Positions 1 through 8,904 of a stretch of 64,000 nucleotides of DNA are shown piece by piece. Location: positions 868,001 through 932,000 of the forward strand of contig NZ_JAEVLS010000001.1 in NCBI RefSeq assembly GCF_016801985.1, in the 5' to 3' direction. A program made the translations under genes and the position numbers. The notes beneath the pieces are model-generated. The model searched no databases and was not told where the DNA came from. It worked only from the letters and a program-made list of their open reading frames with translations. Position 1 is the first letter of the stretch, and each line of letters begins with the position of its first letter. The DNA is from Steroidobacter gossypii. Lineage in GTDB: Bacteria > Pseudomonadota > Gammaproteobacteria > Steroidobacterales > Steroidobacteraceae.

Positions 1-2820
1 GACTCGCGCCAGCGCTTGCGCGTAGCGAAGGTGCGCATGCATGTACATCAACCCGATTTCGCGACCGAAGAACGTCGCGCTCTCGGCGCGCTGGAAAAAA
101 CGTTGCGGCCCACCGTGATAGTTCATCGGCCGGTCGAACAAGCGAATGCCATCTGGCCCGCTCAGGTGCAGATCGATCAAGCGCAGATGCTGTTGTACCT
201 GTTCCGGGCTCAGCAGGTCCTCGAGGATGGCGTGAATCATCGCCAGCGAGCTGTAACGCACGCCAGTGATGCCATCGCGAGGGTGCAGCAGGTAGCTTTC
301 TTTGCCCTTGTCTTCGAACAAGGCGTAACCGGTGAGCACACCATCCACCAGCAGCACGTGCTGAAAATCGCGTTTGACGTTCTCCGCCCAACTCTCGAAG
401 CGCGCCGCCTCCGGCTCGCGGCCGAGGCTTCGCAGCGCCTGCGCCAGCGTTATCAGCACCTGATGATGAAGCGTGACCGTCCAGGAGCTGCACAGGTGCT
501 CGCGCATGGCCGGGTCGGCCGGCTGTAAAGCGTCGTTCCAGTCGCCATGACCATATGCTGCGAGTGCAGTGCCACCGGCGACGCGCCGTTCGATCACCTT
601 GAGCGCACGCTCCACATGTTTCCAAACCGAAACGGCCGGCATGGCATGACCGCTCGTGTAGTACGGTACCGGCTCGTCGAGAATGGAGCTGTCGCCCGAA
701 GCAACCAGGTATTGAGCCAGCGCCAGTAGCGGCCAGAACACGATATCGCCGTGTGAATCCCCGGCCCGAATGTCTCGTTCGCGATCGAAAAACATGAACC
801 ATTGCGGCCAGTCGCCATCCGCCGCCTGCGCCTGCATGACTCGCAACAGCAAGTCGCGAATGGGTGCAAAGTGGCCCATCGCCAGCAGCATCTCCACCGG
901 TCCCTGCGTAACATCGCGAGTGCCCCATCCGCCTCCGGAGTATTGCTCCAGCCCACGCGGCGACAGGTAGTGCACGAATGCGTTGTGCTTGAACCAAGGC
1001 AGGATTTCCGCGAGACGATCGACTTGCACCGCATGCGAGCTTCCGGCCGGCGCCTCGATACCCAGCAGCTCGACCAGCGGCGCACCGCTCGACTTCGGCA
1101 CATCGATACTCTCGGTCACCAGATTGCCGCGCACCGTCAGTGCGAACCACTTGGTGGCCGCGATCACCATGCAAACGAACGGCTGCTGACGTGAACGTCC
1201 ATCGCGGAACAAAAGCTCATCCCCGCCAACAGCCTCCAGCTTCGCGTCGGCATGCGGCGTGAGGACAAAGCACCCTTGCGGGAAGCGCTTGGCGAGATCG
1301 CTGTTCTCGGCCGGTTGAATGACAACTTCACTGCCATCCTGACGCCACTGCGCCCCGCCGAGCACACTGCCATCGTCGCCGTTGAGCGCGACGTGACTCG
1401 AAACAAGAATTCTCGGCGCCGCCCCCGAGAGCACGCTGATTTGCAAGCTCATCTGATGCTCGGCCCGAGCCTCGCTGCGAACTTCGATCAGCCCGCCGGA
1501 ATGTTTGTAAATCCATCGACACGCGTCCGGCCCGATCTCAAAGGCGGAAGGCGTGTCGAGCAACTGCCATTCGCCGCTGATGTCGACAAACACACGCAAC
1601 CCGTGCGAACGGAACAGCCCCAGATAGCTGTGCACGGTGGACAGCAACCGGTTGAAGCTCACATGGCCCTGAGTGAGCATCGAGTGGAACACGCCATTCA
1701 TCCACACCGTAGACGTGAGTGCCAGCTCGTCCGGCGTCGTGTGCCGACCCGAGCGCAATATGTGGCCGTGAGGGCGCAGCACCCGGGTTTCCTTGGCGCG
1801 CAAAGCCACATGGCTGTCGGCATCATGGAAGAAAGCAAGTACGTTGCCCTGTTCGTCCCGTTCTTCGTGACGACGCTGCGTGCCGAACAGCTCACCGAGC
1901 TCGTCCGATTGAAGATCGAGCGCCTTCAATAGCGGCGCGTGACTGAACAAGGTCGATGCATCGATCGCCTCGCCAGGCGTGAGATCGAACTCCGTAAATG
2001 CCGCCTCTGGCAGCGCAAGAGCTCGATCGACTGCATCCAGATCGGTGGGCGAGGTCGCCGCTTGATGATCGGCACTCAAGCTGCCGAAGAACCCCGTGCT
2101 CGCACGCTCGGCCGGCGCGAGCTGTAAAGGCTCGTCCTGGATCGCCACCATCGAATGCTCGTGCTGCAGCCGTCGAGTGGGCAGACCCTGCACGATTCCA
2201 ATCGGGCGCTCGCCTGCGCGACTGGCCAGCCCATGCACTTGCATTCCGTCGGTCGCGAAACCGACGGCCTGTCGCATCGAGCCGATCACACACCATGGAT
2301 TGCAACCGCCGGCAGAGAGATTCTGGCGGGACGCCACCACATGGCCGTGCTTGGGGTGTGACAACGGGGTGTGGTCGACGTACTGACTGACGTAGAACTC
2401 GTTCAGGCGCACGGTCGCATACGGGGCGAGCGCCACGTCCTGTACATAAATGACGTCGAGCTGTTGCGCCGTGCCTGAAGAATTTTCCAGGCTCACCTGC
2501 CAGAACCACGCGGGCGCTGAGCTCGCGAGTCGCAGTTGAACCGTATAGCGAACGCCCGACCATTCGCCCGCGCCAATCCACGCATCGCCTGAACGAGTGA
2601 AGCGGGTTGGACTGCGCGGCCCGAGCAGTTCGATGTACTGCACCGCGTCGGCGTTCAACCGTCGCAAGTACAGATTGGCCACGCCGCCTTCCAACTCGTT
2701 GCCGAGGAACAGATTGACGATGGTTTCGCCGTGGTCCATGCGTCGCACGGCGCCGTTCTCCAGCAGCTCGACGGCCAATCCGGCGGGACTCTCCAAGCGC
2801 GTGATCTGTGATAGCGGCAT
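1..2820 (-). CDS. GH94-type glycoside phosphorylase (partial, C-terminus off window)
   Basis: The reading frame stays open from an ATG at 2820 to the window edge, giving 940 codons without the C-terminus. An AGGA lies about nine bases upstream of the ATG. The visible protein has a beta-sandwich-like N-terminal half with the motif NEFYVSQYVDHTPL (about residues 140-153) and a later helical part with YSGGGWGTRDVTQG and HGDWNDAL. The DWND motif, Asp760 to Asp763, matches the acidic active-site motif of GH94 phosphorylases (cellobiose phosphorylase, 1,2-beta-oligoglucan phosphorylase, C-terminal part of NdvB). Such enzymes phosphorolyse beta-linked glucans to sugar 1-phosphate. No signal peptide is seen, so it is probably cytoplasmic. 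The length fits a beta-1,2-oligoglucan phosphorylase of over 1000 residues, but the exact substrate is inference. Confidence 0.8.
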   Translation of the reverse strand, partial: MPLSQITRLESPAGLAVELLENGAVRRMDHGETIVNLFLGNELEGGVANLYLRRLNADAVQYIELLGPRSPTRFTRSGDAWIGAGEWSGVRYTVQLRLASSAPAWFWQVSLENSSGTAQQLDVIYVQDVALAPYATVRLNEFYVSQYVDHTPLSHPKHGHVVASRQNLSAGGCNPWCVIGSMRQAVGFATDGMQVHGLASRAGERPIGIVQGLPTRRLQHEHSMVAIQDEPLQLAPAERASTGFFGSLSADHQAATSPTDLDAVDRALALPEAAFTEFDLTPGEAIDASTLFSHAPLLKALDLQSDELGELFGTQRRHEERDEQGNVLAFFHDADSHVALRAKETRVLRPHGHILRSGRHTTPDELALTSTVWMNGVFHSMLTQGHVSFNRLLSTVHSYLGLFRSHGLRVFVDISGEWQLLDTPSAFEIGPDACRWIYKHSGGLIEVRSEARAEHQMSLQISVLSGAAPRILVSSHVALNGDDGSVLGGAQWRQDGSEVVIQPAENSDLAKRFPQGCFVLTPHADAKLEAVGGDELLFRDGRSRQQPFVCMVIAATKWFALTVRGNLVTESIDVPKSSGAPLVELLGIEAPAGSSHAVQVDRLAEILPWFKHNAFVHYLSPRGLEQYSGGGWGTRDVTQGPVEMLLAMGHFAPIRDLLLRVMQAQAADGDWPQWFMFFDRERDIRAGDSHGDIVFWPLLALAQYLVASGDSSILDEPVPYYTSGHAMPAVSVWKHVERALKVIERRVAGGTALAAYGHGDWNDALQPADPAMREHLCSSWTVTLHHQVLITLAQALRSLGREPEAARFESWAENVKRDFQHVLLVDGVLTGYALFEDKGKESYLLHPRDGITGVRYSSLAMIHAILEDLLSPEQVQQHLRLIDLHLSGPDGIRLFDRPMNYHGGPQRFFQRAESATFFGREIGLMYMHAHLRYAQALARV

Positions 2821-2973
2821 CTGCGACTTTCCTGGCGCTTGCGACAGCGTTGCAATAAGGCGCGCAGTGTAGTGCATGCACTTCCAGGCGCGGAACCGCA
2901 GGCTTACTGATGACCTTACAGAGGGACCTCCCCCGAGCCTAACGCTCGTTCACCTCCGCTCCAGGAGATCGCC

Positions 2974-3420
2974 ATGAAAATCCGCGAAGCCATGACTCCA
3001 GACGTTCGCATGGTCCGCCCGGACCAGACCATCCGCGAGGCCGCTCACCTGATGGCCGAGCTCGACATCGGCGCGTTGCCGGTGCAAGACAACGACCGAT
3101 TGGTGGGCATGATCACCGACAGAGACATCGCGGTGCGCGCCGTCGCTGAAGGTCGCGGCGCCGAAACTCGCATCGGCGACGTCATGACCAACGACATCAA
3201 ATACTGCTATGAAGACCAGACCATCGAGGAAGTGATGCGCAACATGGGCGAGCAGCGCCTGCGTCGCTTGCCGGTGTTGAATCGCGATAAACGCCTGGTG
3301 GGCATTCTGTCGTTGGGCGATCTGGCGCTGGAACGCGGCGCGCAGGATGAAGCCGGACAGGCGCTGGGTGGAATTTCACGGCCCGGTGGCGAGCATTCGC
3401 AAGCCACCCAGAGACATTGA
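2974..3420 (+). CDS. Tandem CBS-domain protein
   Basis: This 148-residue protein consists of two CBS repeats (about residues 1-58 and 66-128). Repeat hallmarks are MTPDVRMVRPDQTIREAA with MITDRDIAVRA, and MTNDIKYCYEDQTIEEVM with LVGILSLGDLAL. Stand-alone CBS pairs bind adenine nucleotides and act as energy-state sensors, usually on a partner enzyme or channel that is not identifiable here. An AGGAG lies about seven bases before the ATG. The gene is divergent from the GH94 gene, with a 153-bp gap that must carry both promoters. The last 15 or so residues are polar and look unstructured. Confidence 0.9.
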   Translation: MKIREAMTPDVRMVRPDQTIREAAHLMAELDIGALPVQDNDRLVGMITDRDIAVRAVAEGRGAETRIGDVMTNDIKYCYEDQTIEEVMRNMGEQRLRRLPVLNRDKRLVGILSLGDLALERGAQDEAGQALGGISRPGGEHSQATQRH

Positions 3421-3437
3421 GCCCAGCTTCACAGCCG

Positions 3438-3461
3438 CTCACCTTCCCGCGGGAGGGTGAG
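3438..3461. terminator. Hairpin between convergent genes
   Basis: A near-perfect inverted repeat (CTCACCTTCCC / GGGAGGGTGAG, one G-T wobble) lies in the 49-bp gap between the stops of the CBS gene and the MipA gene. It could end transcription from both sides. There is no T tract on either strand, so Rho-independent activity is uncertain. Confidence 0.4.
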
Positions 3462-3469
3462 CCGGCCTG

Positions 3470-4315
3470 TCATTCGTCGTTGCCGACTTCCACCATGCGC
3501 TTGGACTTGCCGATCATCCAGGCGATGCCGATCCCGCCCGTCACATAGTTCTGCTGACGGACCAGAGGGCTGTCCTCGAATACGGCGTTGTGGAGATTGT
3601 CGTAGCGCATGTATGCGCCCACCCAGTACTTCGGGAAGCGCTTGGAAATCGCGGCGAGCACATGCGTGCCTGAATAACCGCCGTTGGCCTCGTAGGCGGC
3701 ACGCTCCGCCGTCGCGAAGCGCGGCGCCACCGAATAGAAATATTCGTGATACTCGGCCGCGCCGAACAGCGGCCCGACACCGATGCCGAAGTTCCAGCCC
3801 GCCTGGCCGGCAATGTTGGCGATGTCCAGGTTCAGGCGCGGCGAAAAATTCCAGCCCAAGGTCTGTGGCGATCCTTCCAGGGTGATCGGCAATCGCAGCG
3901 GCATGACCAGATCGAGCTTCATGTCTTCCTTGGACGAACGCCACAGATGCACTTCGAGCGACGGACCGAACTCCAACGTCGGCCGCAGGTTGGGCATGCC
4001 CTCGCGCGCCTCGTTGTCGTCGCTGCTGACCGGGACAGTGGCGTTCATGCTCAGGCTCAATTCGAGGTAGCGCTGATCGAACAGCTCGCCGCGCAAACCT
4101 TCACGATCCGCTTTCAGAAACTGGCCCCGATACACGAAGTACGGCAGCGGCAACGGATAGGCATTCACTTCGTCGGAACCCCGGTAGTCCGGGAACGCCA
4201 TCGCGCCGACGCCCAGGCCCGCTTCCCACAGCGGCTTTTGCTCGGCCTGCGAAGAGTTGGGCCAGGCAATAACCGCGCAGGTCAGCGCCAGCGCCGCTTT
4301 GAGCATCGAACCCAT
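3470..4315 (-). CDS. MipA/OmpV family outer-membrane protein
   Basis: The protein has 281 residues. An N-terminal signal peptide (hydrophobic stretch ALALTCAVIAW, cleavage near SSQA-E) precedes a mature part with GLGVGAMAFPDYRGS and alternating beta strands typical of the MipA/OmpV beta-barrel scaffold. E. coli MipA links lytic transglycosylases to penicillin-binding proteins, but many homologues are simply outer-membrane porin-like proteins. The start at 4315 was chosen for its AAGGA ten bases upstream; the same frame stays open much further upstream, but that part overlaps glutathione peroxidase in another frame and is not coding. It is the last gene of a leftward operon with the peroxidase and a small membrane protein. 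Confidence 0.85.
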   Translation of the reverse strand: MGSMLKAALALTCAVIAWPNSSQAEQKPLWEAGLGVGAMAFPDYRGSDEVNAYPLPLPYFVYRGQFLKADREGLRGELFDQRYLELSLSMNATVPVSSDDNEAREGMPNLRPTLEFGPSLEVHLWRSSKEDMKLDLVMPLRLPITLEGSPQTLGWNFSPRLNLDIANIAGQAGWNFGIGVGPLFGAAEYHEYFYSVAPRFATAERAAYEANGGYSGTHVLAAISKRFPKYWVGAYMRYDNLHNAVFEDSPLVRQQNYVTGGIGIAWMIGKSKRMVEVGNDE

Positions 4316-4329
4316 CGATCTCACATCCT

Positions 4330-4809
4330 TTACAGCAAGGCCTCGACTTTGGCCTTCAGATCTTCGGGCTTGGTGGTAGGCGCAAAGCGCTCGACCACCT
4401 GCCCATGCCGGTCGATCAGAAACTTGGTGAAATTCCACTTGATGGCCTCGCTGCCGAGCACGCCCTTGGCGCTGCTCTTCAACCAGCGATACAGCGGATG
4501 GGCCGTGGCGCCATTCACGTCGATTTTCTCGAACATGGGGAAGCTGACGCCATAGTTCTTTTGGCAGAAGGCGCCGATCTCTTCGGCCGTGCCCGGCTCC
4601 TGCGCGCCGAACTGATTGCATGGAAAGCCCAGAACCGCGAGCCCGCGATCCCGATACTGCTGGTACAGCGCCTCCAAGCCCTGGTACTGAGGCGTGAAGC
4701 CGCATTTGCTGGCGGTATTGACCACCAGCAGCACCTTGCCGGCGAAATCGCGCAGCGCGACCGGCTGGCCGGCCAGGCTGTTGGCCGAAAAATCGTAAAC
4801 GCTGGTCAT
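4330..4809 (-). CDS. Glutathione peroxidase (thioredoxin-type)
   Basis: The 159-residue protein is a full-length member of the Gpx/BtuE family, which reduces hydrogen peroxide and organic or lipid hydroperoxides. The peroxidatic Cys36 is in [10 protein letters not shown]. Gln66 in FPCNQFG and Trp125-Asn126 in KWNFTKF complete the catalytic tetrad. Bacterial Cys-type enzymes of this family normally use thioredoxin rather than glutathione, with a second cysteine as resolving residue; Cys64 and Cys82 are the other two cysteines. No signal peptide is present. It lies 12 bp downstream of a membrane-protein gene and 14 bp upstream of the MipA gene, so the three are probably co-transcribed. Confidence 0.93.
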   Translation of the reverse strand: MTSVYDFSANSLAGQPVALRDFAGKVLLVVNTASKCGFTPQYQGLEALYQQYRDRGLAVLGFPCNQFGAQEPGTAEEIGAFCQKNYGVSFPMFEKIDVNGATAHPLYRWLKSSAKGVLGSEAIKWNFTKFLIDRHGQVVERFAPTTKPEDLKAKVEALL

Positions 4810-4821
4810 GACAGGACTCCT

Positions 4822-5229
4822 TCAACGCTCCTGGTCCGATACCAGAGTGAAGCTTTCGGCGAAGTACGGCGTCTCGGCAAAGCACGTAGTGGGAATGCCA
4901 CGATGTTCGCTGTAGTGCAGCCGGATGCTACGCCCGACGTTCGCCGCGAGCCGCTTGGCCAACTCCTCGTCGCGTGTACTGAAGTGCCAGATCTGCGGAG
5001 CGACGCCGCCCACCACGTACAGCGCCAGTTCGCCCTCGTAGGTCTTGCAGATCCAGCCCTTGCGGGAGAACTTCTGCAGGATGCCGGCGCGTTCGCCTTC
5101 CGAATAGGACCAGCTCAGGCTGAACCAAGTCCATAGCGCGCCTAGCAACACGGCCAGCAGCACCACCCCGAGGATCAACCGGCGCAGCCAGCGACGTGGG
5201 CGATCGGAATTGAAGGTGCTCTCGGCCAT
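4822..5229 (-). CDS. Single-pass membrane protein of unknown function
   Basis: A 135-residue protein with a basic N-terminus (DRPRRWLRRL) followed by one transmembrane helix (about residues 18-38, LILGVVLLAVLLGALWTW). The remaining 95 residues should face the periplasm and contain two cysteines (GWICKTYEGE and TTCFAETP) that could form a disulfide. I do not recognise a named family. It is the first gene of the operon with glutathione peroxidase and MipA. ATG start; coding pattern and spacing support it. Confidence 0.75.
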   Translation of the reverse strand: MAESTFNSDRPRRWLRRLILGVVLLAVLLGALWTWFSLSWSYSEGERAGILQKFSRKGWICKTYEGELALYVVGGVAPQIWHFSTRDEELAKRLAANVGRSIRLHYSEHRGIPTTCFAETPYFAESFTLVSDQER

Positions 5230-5299
5230 GTCTTGATCTCTGTTGACGAACTCTCTCGGACAATGCCCGGAGTGTGGCCAAGGTCCAGGGCGCGCTCAA

Positions 5300-6088
5300 C
5301 TATTTCATATGTGCGCTGGCACGGCGTGACTTGGTGGGCGGCTTGCTGGCCGCTTTGGCGGCCGGCGCCGCCGCGGCTGGCATGGGGTTGCGCAGCCCGT
5401 TGATGAAAATGTCATAGACGTGCGCGATGTAGCGCTCACGCACGGCGTCGGTCACGCCGGCGCCGCCAACGATGGACTGCAACGCATAGCGCGCGTTGAA
5501 CAGATGATCGCAGGCGCCGGTCAGATTCACATAGAACAACACCGGCTCGACCGGCTTGAACTCGCCTGCCTTGACGCCTTGCTCCAACAGCTGAGCCTGC
5601 AACTCCATCAAAGGTCGCACGAACACGCGCGCGATGGTTCGTGCGCTGCTGCTCTCCGCCTCGCGATGATCCAGCAGCGAATGCATCAGCCGGTTCAGGT
5701 ACGGCCGTCGGTAGAAGGCGTTGATGATGCCGGCGATATGCAAGCGCAGCTTCTCGCTGGGCGAGATATCCATGTCCAGCAAATGGCGCACCCGCTGCAG
5801 CTCGACGGCGGCATCGCGTTCCACCAGCGCGACCATCAGCCCTTCCTTGTTGCCGAAGTAGTACTTGACCAGCGCCGAATTCAGGCCCGAGTGCTCGGCG
5901 ATCTCGCTCAAGGAAACATTCAGGCCGTGCCGGTCGCTCATCAACCGGCTGGCCGTGTCGAGCAGCTGGTCGCGAGCGTTGAAATCTGTGGGCATGGCGG
6001 CTCGGGCGATACGCCCCGCCTTGCGTGGCCGCTTGGCGCGGGAACGGTTGCTTTCTTTAGCCTCGGCTCGGGCTGGCACGCGGGACAT
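5300..6088 (-). CDS. TetR-family transcriptional regulator
   Basis: About 262 residues. An N-terminal TetR helix-turn-helix is clear (RDQLLDTASRLM, then VSLSEIAEHSGLNSALVKYYFGNKE), followed by the ligand-binding helical domain and a low-complexity Ala/Pro/Lys tail. A GAGA six bases before the ATG at 6088 supports this start; an ATG at 5995 (MPTDF) would remove a basic leader and is possible, and a further in-frame ATG lies at 6136. It is divergent from a thiolase and acyl-CoA dehydrogenase gene pair, so it probably represses fatty-acid or similar acyl-CoA degradation genes. The ligand is unknown. Confidence 0.88.
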   Translation of the reverse strand: MSRVPARAEAKESNRSRAKRPRKAGRIARAAMPTDFNARDQLLDTASRLMSDRHGLNVSLSEIAEHSGLNSALVKYYFGNKEGLMVALVERDAAVELQRVRHLLDMDISPSEKLRLHIAGIINAFYRRPYLNRLMHSLLDHREAESSSARTIARVFVRPLMELQAQLLEQGVKAGEFKPVEPVLFYVNLTGACDHLFNARYALQSIVGGAGVTDAVRERYIAHVYDIFINGLRNPMPAAAAPAAKAASKPPTKSRRASAHMK

Positions 6089-6117
6089 CGGTTCTCGGTC
6101 GGACAATCTGGCAATGG

Positions 6118-6131
6118 CGCATTCTAATGCG
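6118..6131. promoter_or_regulatory. Palindrome in the TetR/thiolase divergent region (candidate operator)
   Basis: The sequence CGCATTCTAATGCG is a perfect 6+6 inverted repeat with a 2-bp centre. It lies between the tetR start (6088) and the thiolase start (6241), where an autoregulating TetR protein would bind. A second, less perfect AT-rich element (TTAACTGATTGATTAA, 6165-6180) lies nearer the thiolase. Assignment as an operator is inference. Confidence 0.35.
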
Positions 6132-6240
6132 GACATCCTCGAAACAAACAGGGTCGGCTATTCTTTAACTGATTGATTAACTTTCCGCGATAGCGTCCAA
6201 TGACGACTCTGGCGCTTCCGAGCAACCTGCAGGGAATGAC

Positions 6241-7413
6241 ATGAGCACTGCGTATATCGTCGCGGCGGCCCGTACGGCGGGCGGCCGCAAGGCGGGTCGT
6301 CTGTCGGGCTGGCATCCGGCCGATCTGGCCGGCAAGGTCCTGGATGCATTGGTGGACCGCGCGCAAGCCGATCCGGCCTTGATCGAAGACGTCATCATGG
6401 GGTGCGTCAGCCAGGTGGGCGAACAGTCGAGCAACGTGGCGCGCAACGCAGTGCTTTCGTCCAAGCTACCGGAAAGCGTGCCGGCGACGTCGGTGGATCG
6501 TCAGTGCGGCTCGTCGCAACAGGCCGTGCATTTCGCCGCGCAGGCCGTCATGTCCGGCGTGCATGACATCGTGATCGCGGCGGGCGTGGAAAGCATGAGC
6601 CGCGTGCCCATGGGATTGTCGATGGTGTTGCCCGCCAAGAACGGCTTCGGCGGTCCGAACGGCGAGGCCATCAAGCAGCGCTATCCCGGCATCGAGTTCA
6701 GCCAGTTCCTGGGGGCGGAGATGATGGCCAAGAAATACGACATCTCCAAGGATCAACTCGACGAGTACGCGCTCGGCTCGCACCAGCGCGCCATCGCAGC
6801 GACTCGGGCCGGCGCCTTCGAGCAGGAGGTCGTGCCCATCGAAATCACCCTGCCCGATGGCAACAAGGAACTGCACACGGTGGACGAAGGCATTCGCTTC
6901 GACGCCACCCTGGAAGGCATTCGCGGTGTGAAGCTGATCCAGGAAGGCGGCCGCGTCACCGCCGCGACGGCCAGCCAGATTTGCGACGGCGCGTCGGGCG
7001 TGCTGATCGTGAACGAGAAAGGTCTGAAGACGTTGGGTGTGCAGCCGCTGGCGCGCATTCATCACATGTCACTGCTCGGACACGATCCGGTGATCATGCT
7101 CGAGGCGCCGCTGCCTGCCACCGAACGCGCCCTGAAAAAGGCAGGCATGAAGATCGATGACATCGATCTGTTCGAAGTCAACGAGGCGTTCGCACCCGTG
7201 CCCATCGCGTGGTTGAAAGCAACTGGCGCCGATCCCGCGCGGCTCAACGTCAACGGCGGCGCCATCTCGCTGGGTCATCCGCTCGGCGCATCCGGCACCA
7301 AACTGATGACCACGCTGGTGTACGCGCTCAAACAACGTAACAAGCGCTATGGCCTGCAGACCATGTGCGAAGGCGGCGGCATGGCCAATGTGACCATCAT
7401 TGAGCGCCTCTGA
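6241..7413 (+). CDS. Acetyl-CoA C-acyltransferase (thiolase)
   Basis: A full-length 390-residue thiolase that cleaves 3-ketoacyl-CoA to acetyl-CoA plus a shortened acyl-CoA, or condenses two acetyl-CoA. Cys89 in VDRQCGSSQQA is the acyl-carrying nucleophile. NEAFAP, the histidine in GGAISLGHPLGASG and CEGGGMANVTI near the C-terminus are the other active-site motifs. It is followed 141 bp later by an acyl-CoA dehydrogenase in the same direction and preceded by a divergent TetR gene, which points to a beta-oxidation role rather than PHB synthesis. The substrate chain length cannot be read from the sequence. Confidence 0.93.
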   Translation: MSTAYIVAAARTAGGRKAGRLSGWHPADLAGKVLDALVDRAQADPALIEDVIMGCVSQVGEQSSNVARNAVLSSKLPESVPATSVDRQCGSSQQAVHFAAQAVMSGVHDIVIAAGVESMSRVPMGLSMVLPAKNGFGGPNGEAIKQRYPGIEFSQFLGAEMMAKKYDISKDQLDEYALGSHQRAIAATRAGAFEQEVVPIEITLPDGNKELHTVDEGIRFDATLEGIRGVKLIQEGGRVTAATASQICDGASGVLIVNEKGLKTLGVQPLARIHHMSLLGHDPVIMLEAPLPATERALKKAGMKIDDIDLFEVNEAFAPVPIAWLKATGADPARLNVNGGAISLGHPLGASGTKLMTTLVYALKQRNKRYGLQTMCEGGGMANVTIIERL

Positions 7414-7554
7414 CCACATTTGTGCCATTCCCCAAGAAGAGTACGCTTCGCTGACCTTAGAGGTGTGTCGCACGGTTATTTCAATGGCGAGTCGGTGCGC
7501 CTGGACGGCGCGATTCGCATGGCGCCGCGCTGAGCAGTACGACTGGGAATAAGC

Positions 7555-8718
7555 ATGCGTAGAACGATCTTCGATCCCGAGCACGAGCAGTTCCGTGAGG
7601 CGGCGCGTCGATTCTTCCAAAAGGAGATCGGCCCGCACGGCGAGCGCTGGCGCGAGCAGGGCTCGGTGGATCGTGAGGCGTATCTCAAAGCGGGCGAGCA
7701 GGGTTATCTGCTCATGTGGACGGATCCGGAGTACGGCGGCGCCGGCGTCTCGGATTTCCGCTACGAGCAGATCCTGATCGAAGAGAATGGTCGTTGGGGC
7801 GAGAGCGGCTTCTTCATGACGCTGCACTCGCGGCTGGTCGCGCCCTACATCGGTCATCTCGGCACGCCGGAGCAAAAGAAGCGGCTGCTGCCTTTGTGCG
7901 TTTCCGGCGAAGCCATCCTCGGCATCGCGATGACCGAACCCGGCGCCGGCAGCGACCTCGCCGGCATGAAGACTCGCGCCGAAGATCGCGGCGATCACTG
8001 GTTGCTCAACGGCTCCAAGACCTACATTTCCAACGGACAGATCGGCGACGTGTTCATCGTCGCCGCTCGCACCGACCCGGCGCGCAAGCACGGGCTGAGC
8101 TTGTTCATCGTCGAGCGAGGCATGCAAGGTTTTCGCCGCGGGCGCAATCTGAAAAAGATGGGCTTGAAGGCGCAGGATACCTCGGAGCTGTTCTTCGACG
8201 ATGTGAAAGTGCCCAAGAGCAACGTACTGGGCGAGCCCGGCAAGGGCTTCCAGTACCTCACCACCTTTCTCGCCGAGGAACGATTGATCACCTCGGTCGG
8301 CTCATTGCAGGCGGCGCGCACTGCTTTCGAGATCACGCTGGAGTTCGTGAAGGAACGCAAAGCCTTCGGCCAGCCGATCGGCACATTCCAAAACTCCCGC
8401 TTCAAGCTCGCGGACATGCAGGCACAAATCGACGCCCTTCAATGTTTCGTCGACCAGTGCGTCATTGAACACAACGCCGGCCGGCTGGACGCCGTGACTG
8501 CCGCCGAGGTGAAGCTACTCACCACAGAGTTGGAAGGCCGCGTCGTCGACGATTGCGTGCAACTGCACGGCGGTGCCGGCTACATGGACGAATACGAAAT
8601 CTCTCGCCTCTACACCGGCGCCCGCATCAGCCGCATCTTCGCCGGCAGCAACGAGATCATGCGCGAAATCATCGGCCGCTCGCTGGACCTCGACGACCGG
8701 AAACTCAGGAAAGGCTAG
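7555..8718 (+). CDS. Acyl-CoA dehydrogenase
   Basis: The 387-residue flavoprotein has the family signatures in order: the N-terminal helical domain (DPEHEQFREAARRFFQKEI), the flavin-contacting MTEPGAGSDLAGMKT near residue 124, the middle beta domain, and the C-terminal QLHGGAGYMDEYEISRLY and IFAGSNEIMREI. It oxidises an acyl-CoA to the trans-2-enoyl-CoA and passes electrons to ETF. Together with the upstream thiolase it supplies the first and last steps of beta-oxidation; hydratase and 3-hydroxyacyl-CoA dehydrogenase are not in the window. An ATG at 7555 with GGGAATAAG upstream was chosen. Confidence 0.92.
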   Translation: MRRTIFDPEHEQFREAARRFFQKEIGPHGERWREQGSVDREAYLKAGEQGYLLMWTDPEYGGAGVSDFRYEQILIEENGRWGESGFFMTLHSRLVAPYIGHLGTPEQKKRLLPLCVSGEAILGIAMTEPGAGSDLAGMKTRAEDRGDHWLLNGSKTYISNGQIGDVFIVAARTDPARKHGLSLFIVERGMQGFRRGRNLKKMGLKAQDTSELFFDDVKVPKSNVLGEPGKGFQYLTTFLAEERLITSVGSLQAARTAFEITLEFVKERKAFGQPIGTFQNSRFKLADMQAQIDALQCFVDQCVIEHNAGRLDAVTAAEVKLLTTELEGRVVDDCVQLHGGAGYMDEYEISRLYTGARISRIFAGSNEIMREIIGRSLDLDDRKLRKG

Positions 8719-8904
8719 TGCGACCTCCTCACCGCGCTCTCTCGCCACGCGGCCGAGATTGGCGGCGACTCCGCTACGATCCACCTCGGCCATTCCGCGC
8801 GGTATGACCCCGCTACTTACTAGCTGGCTGACGAAGACGTTCGATCGTTTCTTGCGACCCTGCGTGGCGCCTTCAAGGGGATTGCGCGCCGGAGCATTGT
8901 ATGA
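8719..8904 (+). pseudogene. Gene remnant (C-terminal fragment with in-frame TAG)
   Basis: Directly behind the acyl-CoA dehydrogenase stop, the same frame continues with protein-like sequence (DLLTALSRHAAEIGGDSATI, then LADEDVRSFLATLRGAFKG) up to a TGA at 8902. A single TAG at 8821-8823 interrupts it where a GAG would restore a smooth sequence. No start codon or ribosome site is visible. I read it as the 3' end of a lost gene, but I do not recognise the family. Confidence 0.35.

Noticed and set aside
4316-4885. N-terminal extension of the MipA frame
   Set aside because: It overlaps glutathione peroxidase in another frame; a signal peptide and ribosome site mark the start at 4315.
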